This document shows, in pieces, positions 1 through 11,265 of a stretch of DNA of 64,000 nt. The stretch is from Notamacropus eugenii (Eukaryota > Chordata > Mammalia > Diprotodontia > Macropodidae): assembly GCF_028372415.1 (NCBI RefSeq), contig NC_092875.1, forward strand, positions 33,746,817 to 33,810,816. The letters are read 5' to 3'. The position numbers and the translations under genes are program-made. Position 1 is the first letter of the stretch, and each line of letters starts with the position of its first letter. The notes beneath the pieces were generated by a model, which saw only the letters and a list, made by a program, of their open reading frames with translations, did not search any database and was not told the DNA's origin.

Positions 1-375
1 TCTGGTGTCCCTGTCGTGAAGACTGGTTGAAAGAACTGGGCATGGACTCAAGAGAACATGATAGCTGTCTTCAAATATTTGAAGAGCTGTCTGTGGAGGA
101 CAGACTAGACTTGTTCCACTTGGGAATAAAGCACAAGAACATTGGGCATAAGCTGCAATTTCAGTTTGATATCTGGAAAAACTTCCTAACAATGTCCCAA
201 AGGGAAATGGCCTAGTAGAGGTGGTAAGCCCTCTCCTTGGAGGTCTTCAAGCAGAAGTTGAACTACTCACTACTTGACAAATATATTATTGTGGGGATTC
301 CTGTAGTGAAGGGATTGGATTAAATGGCCAATGAGGTTCCTTTCAACCCTCAAATTCAGTAATTCTATGTCTTGA
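1..375 (+). mobile_element. CR1/L3-type LINE 3' fragment
   Basis: The text resembles the 3' region of CR1/L3 LINEs: 'gatagctgtcttcaaatat' followed by a wording like 'gaggtcttcaagcagaag' and an ending close to 'ttcaaccctcaaattcag...attctatg'. A similar stretch occurs at 41745-42075. It is cut by the window edge and carries no usable frame. Confidence 0.5.
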
Positions 376-1451
376 GGATGACTCTAATGTTGCAGATGCT
401 GGTCACTGGAAAAACAGTGGTGCCCTCAATAGAAATGGGGAAATAAGTAAGAGTGGGCTTGGAGGAAAAGGTAATGAGGTACTCCTGGAAACTTAGGAAC
501 TTTAACCAGTGCAACAACCAACACAATTCCATAGTACATACTAGTCACCTTCTAACAGAGAAGTTATGTACTCAAGGTACAGAATGAGACAGAAATCTTT
601 GGACACGGTCAACATGGGAATTTGTTTTCCTTGGTTTACATATTTGCTATAGGGTTTTCACTTTCTCCCCCCCACCCCAATTTGGGGAAGGATGGTAGTA
701 GAAGGAGCAAAGAACGGGCTTTGGATAGAGTTGCCAAAAAAGAAAGATCCCTGAAGTAGCTTTAAAGGTAAAGAAGACAAATGAAAGAAGTTCAGGAGGA
801 CATATAGAAAAGTAGGACAGCTTGGAAAGTTGCACATTGAATTTTTTATAAACTTTTTAAAAAGCAACTGTTATTAGAGTTCTACACAACAGGGTGACAA
901 GTTTCAAAGACAATCCTCTCCTTCTGATCTACTATACATATGGAAATGCTCATTTTATTTGGCATTTAAGAATTTTAAATTTAAATTAGAATTTTAAAAA
1001 TTAAAATTTGGAATAATTCTAAGAGTTAATGAGTTCTGCTTTGGACACATTTGAGAAACGTATGGAAATCCAGTACAGATATGCATCAGGAAACTGGTGA
1101 CTCCAGTAGAGACAAAAATTATTATATTATATGGAAGTCAGCTTCAGAGAGATTATCAGTTGAACCCATGGGATCTAATGAGATCACCAAGACATAAAGA
1201 AAGGAAGAAGAGGACCCAAGAGAGAACCCTAGCATACAGTCACCCAGAGTGGGCAGAACAGAGATGATGAGTCAGCAAAGGAGACTGGAAATAGACTAGT
1301 CAGATAGGCAAGAGGAAATCCATGTGATGTAAGTGTCATAAAAACCCAAGCAAGACGGCATCCAAGAAAAGGGTTCAACAGCATCAAAAGTTGCAGGAAG
1401 ATTACGGAGGATGAGGATTGGAAAAAAAACAAACAAACAATGGAATTTGCA

Positions 1452-1925
1452 ATTCAAAGACCATTAGCCCTTTGAGCCACAGACCTCATTCCTGGGCATG
1501 TATGCCAAGGAAATAAAAGACAGAAGCCCAATAAGCACCAATATATTCTGAGCAGCACTTTTTGTGGTAGCAAAAAATTGGAGACAAAGTGAGTGCCCAT
1601 CAATTACAAAATGGCTACATGAAATGATGGTACATGAAAGCAATAGAAACAACATGAACTAATACTGAGTGAAGTCAGCAGAACCGGGAGGACCCATGCA
1701 TAATGACTGCAGAATAACAATCACGTAAATGAAAAGAACACTGCCCAACACTGGGTCAGGAGAAGGACCAATCTTTGTCCTCAGAAAAAGAAAGGAGGAA
1801 GCAGCTCTCTCCTTGGCACAGAGAGCAGGATCAAGGCTGGCCTTCCTGATGACTGGGGGCTGAGGAGGGGCACCATATCCAAACATGACTGAGATTGAGA
1901 AGCAAAAAAAAAAAAAAAAAATCAA
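1452..1925 (+). mobile_element. L1 3' end fragment
   Basis: This matches the end of mammalian L1 ORF2 and its 3'UTR: a segment meaning 'single-digit kb page with ...gtggtagcaaaaaattgg' followed by 'cccatcaatt', then 'gaactaatactgagtgaag' and 'agcagaaccgggaggac'. It ends in an A-run at 1904-1921. It is old, with no open frame. Confidence 0.6.
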
Positions 1926-2454
1926 CAAAACCATGTTATTGTTTTTTTCAAAGAGATCACTAGGACCTGGTGGAGCAATTGGGTAGCAGAGCTGAGAGTC
2001 AGATGAGGAAGCAGAGGTGACAACTGGAGACGGTTTACTCTAGGAGGATGTGGCAGCAGACAGTCAGATGTAGGGGACGGAAGCGTGGCTATGTGTTTAA
2101 ATTGCCCCTCAATGAGGCAGCTGCTAAAGTTAACTGTTATCTGAAGTTATGGGAGGAAAGAGAAGAGCAACATTAACCTAAAATGTGGATGTACCCAGAG
2201 AGCCTCATAAGCAAAAGTATTTAATTGTGCTTCAAGGTAGAGCTTCCCCCCCACCCCACCCCACTCCCACAAAGTTGGACACTGTCTCCAAAAGACAGCA
2301 TTTAAAATGGACATATATTATTAGGGACCAAGAAAAACGCAACTATCGTCATTTAGCAAATAAGCTAGCTAACATCTCAGAAATGGGGTGGGGGCACACA
2401 AGAGTGTGCTGCAGTGGTGGGCTTTTTAACTAATTGCTCAATTGTGCCCAGGCT

Positions 2455-2835
2455 GCCAGTTCACAGATCTAGAGCTGGGAAGGTCATCCAGCCCAACCTC
2501 ATCTGACACAGGAAGAAAATGAGACCCAGAGAAGGTAACAACTTACCCAAAGACACACAAGTTATTAAGCATCAGAGGTGGGGTTTGAGCCTAGGTCATG
2601 ACTCCAAAGCCAAGGATAAGTATACCTACCCACCTATTGGAATACCAAAGGAGGTATTCCCACCTCCCTAAATACTTGTTGATCAATAAATTGAGAAGAG
2701 GGAACAAGAATCAAAAGCCAACACGAGGGTCCTGCCAGGGTGGACTTAGAGCCAAAGGGAGCTCCTGTGCTGTCCAATCCAATCCCTCATTTTACAGAGG
2801 AGGAAACTGAGGCCCAGGAAGCTTAAATGATTTCT
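2455..2835 (-). repeat. MIR/CORE-SINE-like fragments
   Basis: There are two reverse-oriented SINE pieces. 2455-2630 has 'tagagctgggaaggtcatc', 'gagacccagagaagg' and 'cacacaagttattaag'. 2765-2835 has 'cattttacagaggaggaaac' and 'tgaggcccagg'. Both read like the antisense of a tRNA-derived CORE-SINE. Confidence 0.5.
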
Positions 2836-3219
2836 TCCAACTAGAGGCACAAGTGAAATTAAATCGTCCTCTTTCCCCACTCCTAACTGCCAATGCCTGT
2901 CCATTCTCATGACCTTCCCTCATGCCAGTCTTTCCGTATAAACTTCTGATCCATTTTCTAGTATCATCTATTAATTACTAGCGAACATGGTGTTATATTA
3001 AACAGTACTAATTGCAAAGAGACCCAAAAACACTCAGAAATAACAAAAGGAATAACAAAATCAGAAACTGTTGATTACAAACCTACGTGTCCAGCAGTAT
3101 GTATACATGTTTTTATCAACTGAGATATGAGAAATTATTCTTGCCCAGTCAAGGGGAGAATTTCAAATCTCATTTTAGAAGCCTTGATTTTGAAAGACCA
3201 TATACTATTTAACCATGTA

Positions 3220-3405
3220 ACCATGAAAATGTTGGTCCTGGAGTTCTAATGACCTGGGTTCCAATCCTACGTACCAGTAACTCCGTGACCACGGGCAAGT
3301 CACTTCCCCTCCCAGCCTCAGTCCCCTCTTTTGTCAAATGAGGGGGTTGAACTAGATGGCCTATCAGCCCCAGTTCTATGATCCTGTATGAGTCACAGGT
3401 TAACA
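3220..3405 (+). repeat. tRNA-derived SINE
   Basis: A plus-strand SINE body: 'gacctgggttccaatcc' (B-box-like), 'gtgaccacgggcaagtcac', then 'cctcagtcccctcttttg', ending 'gaactagatggcctatcag...ttctatgatcctg', a CR1/L3-like tail. Confidence 0.6.
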
Positions 3406-3469
3406 TCAGGCAAAGTGAAAAATACAGCAAAGCTGATTTTATTTGACACCTTTATGTCTGAGGCTGTGC

Positions 3470-3935
3470 CTCTATGAATGTCATTCCTCCACTCAAAATT
3501 TTAGTGGCCACCCACTGTCTAGCAAATCAAGCATGTATTCCAGACCCTAGAATTTAAGGTTCATGTAATCTGGCTCCAAACCATCTGGGTGGCCTATTCT
3601 CCTCTGCCTGATTCCCCTCCCAGCTAGGCTCTAGGAGAAGGGGGAACTCACCTGGTACCCATTCATAGTCTGCCCTCTAGAATCTTCCTACCATTCATCA
3701 GATTACCTTTCCTTGAAGTAATTCCTTTCCTTCAGAGCACAACCTGCAAAAAACCTTCCCTCTCCCTCCTCAAACATCTCGTAACTCTTTGTCTGTTCTC
3801 CTCTATTGCTCCCACATTTGCAGCCCATTTCAAACTAGAAGCACCCTGAAGTCAGGGCCAGCTTGCCTCTTTGCTTGTGTATCATCAGTACCCAGCAAAG
3901 AGCAGGGGCTTCTGTCAAAGAGATTATTGGTAAAT
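3470..3935 (+). mobile_element. L2 LINE fragment
   Basis: This resembles the 3' part of L2: 'cattcctccactcaaaattt', 'gtaatctggctccaaacca', 'cagcccatttcaaactagaag' (split wording) and 'tcatcagtacccagcaaag'. It is degenerate and has no reading frame. Confidence 0.5.
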
Positions 3936-4189
3936 GGCAGGAGGGCATTTTGGAGACTGCCCAGTTGTAGAGAAGGCTCCACTGGAGAGCAGCACAACTC
4001 TCATTTCATTTTCTTTTTATCCACTCAAGAAAACACTAATGCTTATCTTTGGAAGAAAGTAATCCATACGGTGGTTTCTAATTAAGGAATTTCTGATTGC
4101 TGGAAGAATAGCCTGTATTTTAAAATAAATTAACGTCTCTTTTTCTATGGGATAAATACAGCTCATGTGCAGTGGCAGGTAATTGGAAC

Positions 4190-4625
4190 CAGGATAGTAA
4201 CAGCTCACATTTCTATGGTGCTCAAAGGCTTATAAAGTGCTTTTCTCCCAAACCCCACAACAAAGTAAGACAGCACATGCATTACAAGCTCCATTTTAGA
4301 GGTTAGGTAACTGAAGTTCAGAAAGGTTCATGATGGTACAGAGAGCAGAGCCCTGGGCCTCAATCAAGAAGATCTGGGTTCAAATCCTGCCTCAGACACT
4401 TACCAGCTGTATGACTCTGACCAAGTCAAGTCACCTTCATCTGCCTCAGTTCCCTCATATGTAAAATGGAGATAATAATAGTACCTACCACCCAAGGTCG
4501 TTGCGAGGACCAAATGAGATAATATTTGTGAAAAACACTTAGCACATTGCCTGGAAACATAGTAGGTTTTCTTCCACACAGTTAGTTAAGGGTCTTTCCA
4601 GACTTCAAGTGTAGCAAACTTTCCA
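4190..4625 (-). repeat. SINE nested in an older SINE
   Basis: An antisense SINE (4190-4324, 'cacatttctatggtgctc', 'ccattttagaggttagg') resumes at 4576-4625 ('cacacagttagttaag'). It is split by a plus-strand SINE at 4325-4575 with 'gatctgggttcaaatcctgc', 'cctcagttccctcatatg' and a terminal 'gtgaaaaacacttagcac'. Confidence 0.6.
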
Positions 4626-4764
4626 TTATTCTATGAAACTTCAGACAATACAAGGCACAAATGAAAAGAAATAGAAAAAGATTTTTATTGGCAATGTAAC
4701 ATCAATCTTCGTGAATTGTCATCTTCTAATTAAGTTTCAGTACTGAGTATCTTTGGGCTTTGAT

Positions 4765-4945
4765 GTTGTCCGTACATAGAGCACTGGATTTGAAGTTAGC
4801 AAGAAGTGGATTCAAATCCCACCTCAAACACTTACTTGCTGTGTGACCCTGGGCAAATCACTTAATGGAGGCTCTCTGTGCCTTCAACTCCCCATCTGTA
4901 AAATAAGGCCTATGGGGTCTCCTCCAGCTCTAGATCTATGACCCC
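4765..4945 (+). repeat. tRNA-derived SINE
   Basis: Plus-strand SINE with 'tagagcactggatttgaag', 'ggattcaaatcccacc', 'gtgtgaccctgggcaaatc' and the tail 'ctccagctctagatctatga'. Confidence 0.7.
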
Positions 4946-5654
4946 ATTAGTGAATAAGTTGGAAAGACTTAAAGGAAATGATTCCAGCTGAAGAAAACAA
5001 CATCAAAATAATATAGACACCCTCAAGAATTAATATTTTAAAATGATAAGAATAAAAGCCAGGTGAAAAATATAGGAGAGTGAGAGGTCTGAAAGGGACA
5101 CAAAAGCAAAGTAGTTTTGTTTTTTTAAGTTAACATGCCCTTTAAAAAAAAAAATCATCAATAATTTGGAAATCATCGTTTTATGAACGCTCTTTTTACT
5201 GGAATGTTTATTTTGGTTATATAGTTACTAAGCAGAAAGTAATTTTTTCTAACTTATGAGAAGCACATACACAATATTATGAGATCCTATTGGGAGAGGT
5301 CAAGGAAAGCTTCTAATAGTAGATGGCATTTGAGTTGGGCTTTAAGGGATGGACAGGAATGGGGGGGAGGGGGCGGCAGGAAACATTCCAGACACAGTAA
5401 TAATATAAGCAAAAAAAAGAAATTGAGGAGGCAGGAGGGAACATGGCTTGTAGAGAGGAGAGCAATAAGGTAGCCCCTTCAGCTAAAAACAGGACCCTAA
5501 AAAGGAATGCTCCTGCTCACCAAGGGGCAGCTATCAACAAGGAATCCAAAAGGCATCGAGGCCCAGACTAAGAAAGTGAATGCTGAGCCAAAGAGTCTAC
5601 GCTTCCTTTGGGAAAAGCCACAGTTGTGAGCAGAGGAAGGACATGCCTATGGGG

Positions 5655-5875
5655 TGGCAAAGATCAGAAAGTCCTGGCTTCACGTTCCCCCTCTAATACT
5701 GAACAGATTCTGACACTTCCCTCCCTCTTGGTTTCCTCATCTATAAAATATGAAAAATAGAGATAATAAAGTACCTACTTCACAGACTGCAAGGATCAGA
5801 TAACATATACAAGGTGTCACACCTTGTCTAACTGCAGTAAGACTTTTGGGACACCCTATATGAAGGCTAGAGAAA
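5655..5875 (+). repeat. SINE (CORE/MIR-like)
   Basis: Degenerate plus-strand SINE: 'ggtttcctcatctataaaat', 'aaagtacctacttcacag' and 'aaggatcagataacatat' are the diagnostic phrases. Confidence 0.5.
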
Positions 5876-5890
5876 TGTGAGCTCTGTCAT

Positions 5891-5924
5891 CATTATCGTT
5901 ATCATGATGATGATAACGATAATG
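5891..5924. repeat. Perfect 15-bp hairpin
   Basis: CATTATCGTTATCAT (5891-5905) and its exact reverse complement (5910-5924) flank a 4-base loop GATG. Confidence 0.9.
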
Positions 5925-7189
5925 ACCAAACCTATACATAAGGAATAAGTCCAACAGTGTGAAAAAGGGGTCAGAATGGGCTGCTAAATAAAGCATGGGT
6001 CTCCATATTATTCTATTGAAATGAATATATATTTATTTCTCATGTCCATATACTTGGTAAGCACTAGAATATATTTCCTTATATATTAAACTACAGGAAT
6101 AGAAAGGTTTAATAAAAGCCAAAGAAAATGGAGGCCAAAATAAGGTCAGGAACCCCTATTAAACTATATAATAATCATTCCAATGTACTTCCCTCTTTTC
6201 AGCAGCAAGCAAGGTATGTTGAACATGCTGTTAGGAAGGTGACTATCAGTGGAGTTTGAGAGCTTTTCTTTGTTATATGGAAGGCTCATAGGGGAATATA
6301 TCTGGAATGACTACGATATAAAAACAAAAGATGTTAATAAAATATTTAAAAATTAACCAAGCATCTCAACAGATGAGGAGACAGAGACAGAGAAAGGAGA
6401 GAGAAGAGAGAAGAGACAAAGAGAGAAAAAAGAGGGAAAGGGAAAGAGAAAAAATTGCGAAGAATCCAGGTTGGTAGTAAAACAAAAAGCCCCATACTAT
6501 TAGGGTGCAGAAGAGGGAAAAAGGGGAGAGGGGGAGATGGATACAAAAGTAACACTTCTTTCTTTTAAAGAACCATGTTAGACAGCAAGGTCTGCCCCTT
6601 CCCAAAGGTAAAAGTTTTAGCAGATTTTCTCCATCTGCTCTCTTGGCTCTAACAAAAGACACTTGCTAGAAACGATTGTGTTTATGTATCAGCTTGCACC
6701 TTAGCAAGCACTTTCCCAAGATTCTCTGTAACTTTATAGCAATCAGACCCACCCCACAGAAGAAACGCATGTAATCCAAGCAGAGGGGTCTACATCTCTC
6801 CAGCTCTAGGGGAAAACCTGACCATTAAATAGAATATCATGTTAGCAATATCACCATGCAAGCATAGTACCAAGTATTTCAGTAAGGCAAGTGTATTTAT
6901 TTCCTACTGCTGAGCTAAACACAAGGCCGCTAGTGACAGCCTCAAACTAAATTAAACAACCAGAGATAAAAGAAAAGGCTTGGGGGGGAGTAATTCAAAA
7001 GAAAAAGGAATTTTTGCATGAGGAATTCCACAGAGTGAAGCAAACTATAGGCGAGGAGTCACACCTCCACTGTCATGAAACCAGAGCAAGAACCAGGAGG
7101 CTAAGCAAGGATGGCTCAATCCCTCCAGTTCTCTGAGATGAGAAGGGAATCCCACACTGAACAGCTGAGGGGAGGAGAAAAAGGGCTGG

Positions 7190-7480
7190 AGTTGGAACAA
7201 GTGGATGGACTCCAGCTGGGCTCCGGCTCAGACATTCACTAGCTGTGTACAGACTCAAATCACTTCACTTCAGAACCTCTATTTCTTCAAGATGGGGATT
7301 AATAATACCTCCTGAAGTGATCGTGAGGATGTATGTAGATAATATATGAGGAAGGACTCTGCAGACAAGGGGAAGAAACTGACTCAGCTCCAAAAAGCAC
7401 TGTGACTGGCCCAGGGTCACACAGCTAGTGTGAGAGAATTTGAACTCGGGTCTTCCTGACTCCAAGTCCAGCATTCTAGG
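7190..7480. repeat. Two SINE fragments in opposite orientation
   Basis: 7190-7355 reads plus ('ggctcagacattcactagc', 'gatggggattaataatac'). 7360-7480 reads minus ('cccagggtcacacagctag', 'gaactcgggtcttcctgac'). Confidence 0.55.
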
Positions 7481-8879
7481 CTGTCTGACAGTGATTACTA
7501 TCACAGTTACTATTCCTGTGCTGCTGTTAACTAGACAGTTTTCTTCTCAACAGCAGAAGCGAACTGGAGGAAAAGCAGGCTATCCGTCATTTAAAATTCA
7601 GTTAGACCATTTGGGCAGCTTCACCTGGCTAAGACTTTGCAGTTTCCAAAATCATCAGGCAACACAACTCTTACTAAGGAGACCCTTTCCTGTACATCCC
7701 CCTCCCCCCTTTCCCCCCATGCTTTTCATGTCCTAGAAAGGCAACTCCTTCCTAGTTCAGAATAGCAGACCTTGAACAAAGGCTCAATGGTTACTTTGAT
7801 AGATGAAGTAACACACAGACAAAGGCTCCGAGAGAGGACACTTTAGGCCACAGCCACACAGCGTCTTGCTGAAATGCACCCAGATCTGACAGAGCTTGGC
7901 ATCACACCTGCCCAGGTCATTCGCTTCCTAAAGTTTCCAGGTTTGGTTTTTCCCTACCCCAAACAATCACGGAAACAAATAGAAAGACAAAGATGCAGAA
8001 TGAAAGACACAAAGACTGAGAGAAAGAGTATTAGGGAAATATTCCTAATTTCTTAAGAAGCTTCCCATTTGGATCATACCCTGTCCCAATGCTATTATTT
8101 AAACATCACAAAAGAGTGGTGATGTTTTGGGACTGAACAAAACTGAGCAGTCATCAACCAAAAAAAAAGATGGGTCTATAGCCAGTACAACCCATAAAGG
8201 ATTAGTAACATCTGGTAGTAATGATAGGTCTGACTGAGGGCAACGAAGTGCCCTGTACAGACTGTACAAGCTTAATAATAGTTAGAAAGTAATAATTCAT
8301 TCTTCAGCCTACATCTTTTCATCTAAGAAACCCAACGCACCTTGACACCAATTCTCACTAATGCTACTGATTCTGTCCAGAAGAGGAAAGAGCTTGACAG
8401 TTGCCAAGAATTGGACATGAATAACCTGAGGAAAGGACCTAAAACTACCTCGAGGCTTACTTCGGGTCTGCCTAACCAATGCCAGTCCAGAGAGGCACTG
8501 CCTCAGAGTGGCTAACTAGGAGCATTATTACATACACAAGCACCAAGAACCTCTCCCCCAAAGGAGGGTGGCTGTGATTTCTGAATAATTATTAGGCAAT
8601 TTTCATGAAGCAATGAGTAAGGAATGTAGTGCACAACCATGACCTACTTCAGCTTTGTATCTTCTGCTTATAAACAATCCCTGCCTTCCAGCTTGGAGGC
8701 ACTAAAAGAGTCATTACTTAGAGCAGAGTGGAATGAATGAAGAGATCACAAAAGAGAAGAGCAGCTGGGAGCAGAGTCTCTACCCTGGTCCCCCTTGGAT
8801 GAAAACAAGAGGAAAAGAAGGTAGAGTGGAAAGGAGTACTGATCAGTGTTTCCACGAAGAGACCTGAGGAGAAGATCCA

Positions 8880-9040
8880 ATTCTGACACTTAGTAGCAGT
8901 ATTTCCATATTTCCATGAGCAAGTTCCTTCCTTTCTGGGAGCCTCAGTTTCTTCCTCCATTAAATGGTAATAATAAGGCTGGTATCTCACAAGGTTATTA
9001 TGAGAAGTGCTTTAAACCTCATGAAAAGGTGTTTATTATT
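8880..9040 (+). repeat. SINE fragment
   Basis: Plus-strand SINE 3' half: 'ctgggagcctcagtttcttc', 'taaatggtaataataagg', 'ctcacaaggttattatgag'. Confidence 0.5.
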
Positions 9041-9289
9041 TTTCCAATACCAAAAACTAAATATATAGAGGAAAGTGAAAGACACACAGCTGGGAAGGGG
9101 AAACGAAAACGGGGACATTCCTGGGGAGACAGAAGGGAATCAGGAGATCCCCACACCTAGCAAGAGCAGCAGATTCCTGAAGGAGGGTAAGAGGGGGAAG
9201 GAAGGAAAATGAAAAAGGAAACAGAAGAGAGATAACAAACTGTGCTAAATGCTGGAGATGCAAAGAAAGACAAAAAGACAGTTTTTGCT

Positions 9290-10015
9290 CACCAGGAGAG
9301 AGGAAAAAGAGGGGAGAAAGGAGGGACAAATAAAGAGAGGAAGGAAAGAGAGAAGGGAAAGAAAGAGGGGAAAGAGAAGAGACGGAAGGAGAAAAAAGAG
9401 AGAAAAGGGAAAAGAAGAGGGGAAGGGAATAAGCATTTATTAAAAGTCTACTAGGTGAAAAGCTCTTTACAAATATTTTCTCATTTGACCCTCACAATAA
9501 AGCACAAGGGGGAGGGGGGAGAAGAAAGTGAAGACGAGAGGGAAGAATGAAGAGGAAAGAAAGAGTGGAGGGGAATAATAGAGAGGGAGGAGGGGGAAGG
9601 AACAGAAAAGAGAGAAAGAGGGAGAGGGAGAAAGGTGAAAAGAAAAGGGGAAGAAGAGTGAGAGCAAAAGGGGAGAAGAAAAAAGAATCGAAAGGGAAAG
9701 GGGAAGGGAAGAGGAGAGGAAGAGGGGATAAAGAAAGGGAGGAAAAGAGGAAGGGGAAAAAGAAAGGAAAAGGGGAGAAGAGGAGGTGGAGATGAAAAGA
9801 TAAGGGAAAGGGGGAACAGAGGGAGGGGGAGGGGAGAAAGAGGAGAAGGAGAAAGATGAAAAGACAGGGGAAAGGGGTGTGGGAAAGAAAGGGGGGAAAG
9901 GGGAAAGGGAGAAGGGATAAAAAGGGAACGGGGAGGGTGGAGGGAGGGGGAGGGGCGGGGGAGGGGCAGAAGGGTAAGAGCCAGAAGAGGCGGCTGGGGG
10001 AGGGGAGAGAACAGA
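9290..10015. repeat. Long homopurine/homopyrimidine tract
   Basis: About 9294-9431 and 9507-10015 are almost pure A/G on the plus strand, mostly GGGGA, AAAGG and GAGG words. They are broken at 9432-9505 by a SINE-like piece ('aagcatttattaaaagtc'). On the minus strand this is a C/T-rich stretch that starts about 120 bases inside PTPN11 intron 1. The long Lys/Arg/Glu or Ser/Pro/Phe open frames here are composition artefacts. Confidence 0.9.
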
Positions 10016-10640
10016 CTCCACTGCCCCTCCCCCAGCCCGCCCGGTGGGGGAGGGGGTCTCGCGGCCGGGGAGGGGGAGGGGCGCGCGGTGCTTTGTGGGC
10101 GGGCGGGGGTCGCGGGGGTCGCGGCGCTCACCTCCGGGATGTCATGTTCCTCCCGCTCCCGGGCTCCTCCTCGGATCCGCTTCCTCAGGGGCCGGGCCGG
10201 GCCGGGCCGAGGGTTAGCGCGGAGCCCGCGGCGCTCCGGCCGCCATCCAGGCCTCGGGATCCCGGAGACTAGAGACGAGCCGCCCCCCCCGCCCCCCAAG
10301 CGCCTCCGCTCCGCTCCGCTCCCCCGCGCCTCCGCCCCCGCCCCTCGCCGCCCGGCACCGCGACAGTGACGCCATCGGCCTGCGACGCCAACCTCCCGCC
10401 AGGCCGCCGGTCGGCCCCAAAAGCCTCCCGCCGGCCGCGCGCGCCGCGCACTTCCGGCTTCCCCCTGCGCAGGCAACTGCGCCCCGCGCCGGGGGTTCCG
10501 CCCGCCAGCCTGGGCCGCCCCGAAGCAAACGGCCGCGAGGGGGCGCTCTGGTGTCAGGAGGATCCGCGAGCTCCGAGCCAGCGCCCTCCACGTGCCAGGC
10601 ACTGGGCCCGCGGGAGGCTCCCAGGGTACACGCTGTGCCG
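9990..10640 (-). promoter_or_regulatory. PTPN11: PTPN11 CpG-island promoter and 5'UTR
   Basis: A strongly GC- and CpG-rich block surrounds PTPN11 exon 1. On the minus strand, upstream of the ATG, one sees a YY1-like GATGGCGGC (10239-10247), a CRE-like half site TGACG (plus strand, 10367-10371), a canonical ETS/GABPA site CCGGAAGT (10450-10457) and an NRF1-like TGCGCAGG (10466-10473). There is no TATA box, as expected for a housekeeping-type signalling gene. The transcription start cannot be fixed by eye; 10300-10480 is plausible. The island carries no CpG-dense coding frame of its own. Factor assignments are motif matches only. Confidence 0.75.
10132..10145 (-). CDS. PTPN11: PTPN11 (SHP-2) coding exon 1
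   Basis: On the minus strand the bases read AGGAAC-ATGACATCCCGGAG-GTGAGC. That is a good Kozak start, 14 coding bases encoding M-T-S-R plus AG of the next codon, then a consensus splice donor. The human protein starts MTSRRWFHPNITG, with the same 14-base first coding exon. PTPN11 encodes the cytosolic tyrosine phosphatase SHP-2 (two SH2 domains plus a PTP domain), which acts in receptor tyrosine kinase/RAS-MAPK signalling. Only this exon is in the window. Supporting evidence is the CpG island, the head-to-head position relative to RPL6 as in human 12q24, and the long purine-flanked first intron. The call rests on a short match plus synteny, which together are strong. Confidence 0.85.
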
Positions 10641-10699
10641 GCCCAGCTTCCCGTCCACCCCCTTCTGTGCCTGGCACACGGCAGGTGGGCGCGAGAGTG

Positions 10700-10795
10700 G
10701 GTCTGGAAGCTCAGATCCAGCGTCAGACCCTGGGCGAGCCAGACATTTAACCTGTGCCTCAGTTTCCTCATCTGTAAAATGGGAGACAAAGCACA
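10700..10795 (+). repeat. SINE 3' fragment
   Basis: 'tgcctcagtttcctcatctg' followed by 'taaaatgggagac' is the common SINE core. It lies at the edge of the PTPN11 CpG island. Confidence 0.5.
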
Positions 10796-11069
10796 GGCGC
10801 CTACTCAGTCAATTCCCGCGGCTCCCTCTTACCTGCAGGAGCCCTCCAGCATGGGCCTTCCTAGCCCAGCCCAGCCTGTCTGTGCAGGCGTCGCCCCTCA
10901 CTGCCCAACCTGGCCCCGGGGGCACCTCTCGGCTCGGGCTGCCCCCGTGCCTACCAGCCCCCTGCCTCCGGACTCTCCCAGCTCCTCCAGGAAGCCCCTC
11001 GTGAGCCTCCCCTCCGCCACGTGCTCCCCCTCCTGCCCTGCGGGGCCGGTGCTGTTCGGATCTGGGGGT

Positions 11070-11180
11070 TTCCTCCCCTAGACTGTAAGTCCTGGAGGCC
11101 AGGCGCTGCAGGTTGCTTCATTGTATCCCTGCTGCGCACCGCGTAGTAGGTGCTTAATGCGCGCTTACTGAACGGAATTG
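11070..11180 (+). mobile_element. L2 3' end
   Basis: Typical L2 ending: 'gactgtaagtcctggagg', 'tgtatccctgctgcgcac' and 'gtagtaggtgcttaatgc'. Confidence 0.55.
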
Positions 11181-11265
11181 AACCTGCTTCCCAAACACGT
11201 TATGAGATAAAATGAAGTCATATTGGTAAAGTTATTGGCAAACCTTAAGGAGTTGTATATATCTA

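Larger units (their letters stand above)
1..10131 (-). other. PTPN11: PTPN11 intron 1, 5' part (inferred)
   Basis: The exon 1 splice donor of PTPN11 (AC on the plus strand at 10130-10131) opens this intron, which runs on the minus strand towards position 1 and leaves the window. I looked for exon 2 (it would begin WFHPNITGVEAENLLL) and did not see it. That agrees with the very long first intron of the human gene. The content is repeats plus unique AT-rich DNA. The stretches 376-1451, 1925-2450, 4950-5650, 5930-7190 and 7870-8880 hold nothing I recognise beyond short purine runs. Confidence 0.75.

Noticed and set aside
4325-4400. tRNA-like A/B box segments here and at many SINEs
   Set aside because: They are SINE heads followed by SINE bodies. 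None folds by eye into a complete cloverleaf, so no tRNA gene is called.
9481-10677. A 398-codon minus-strand open frame and overlapping long frames
   Set aside because: It runs from GC-rich island into the polypyrimidine tract, crosses the PTPN11 start exon and donor, and consists of Ser/Pro/Phe/Leu or Arg/Gly/Ala low complexity. Composition explains it.
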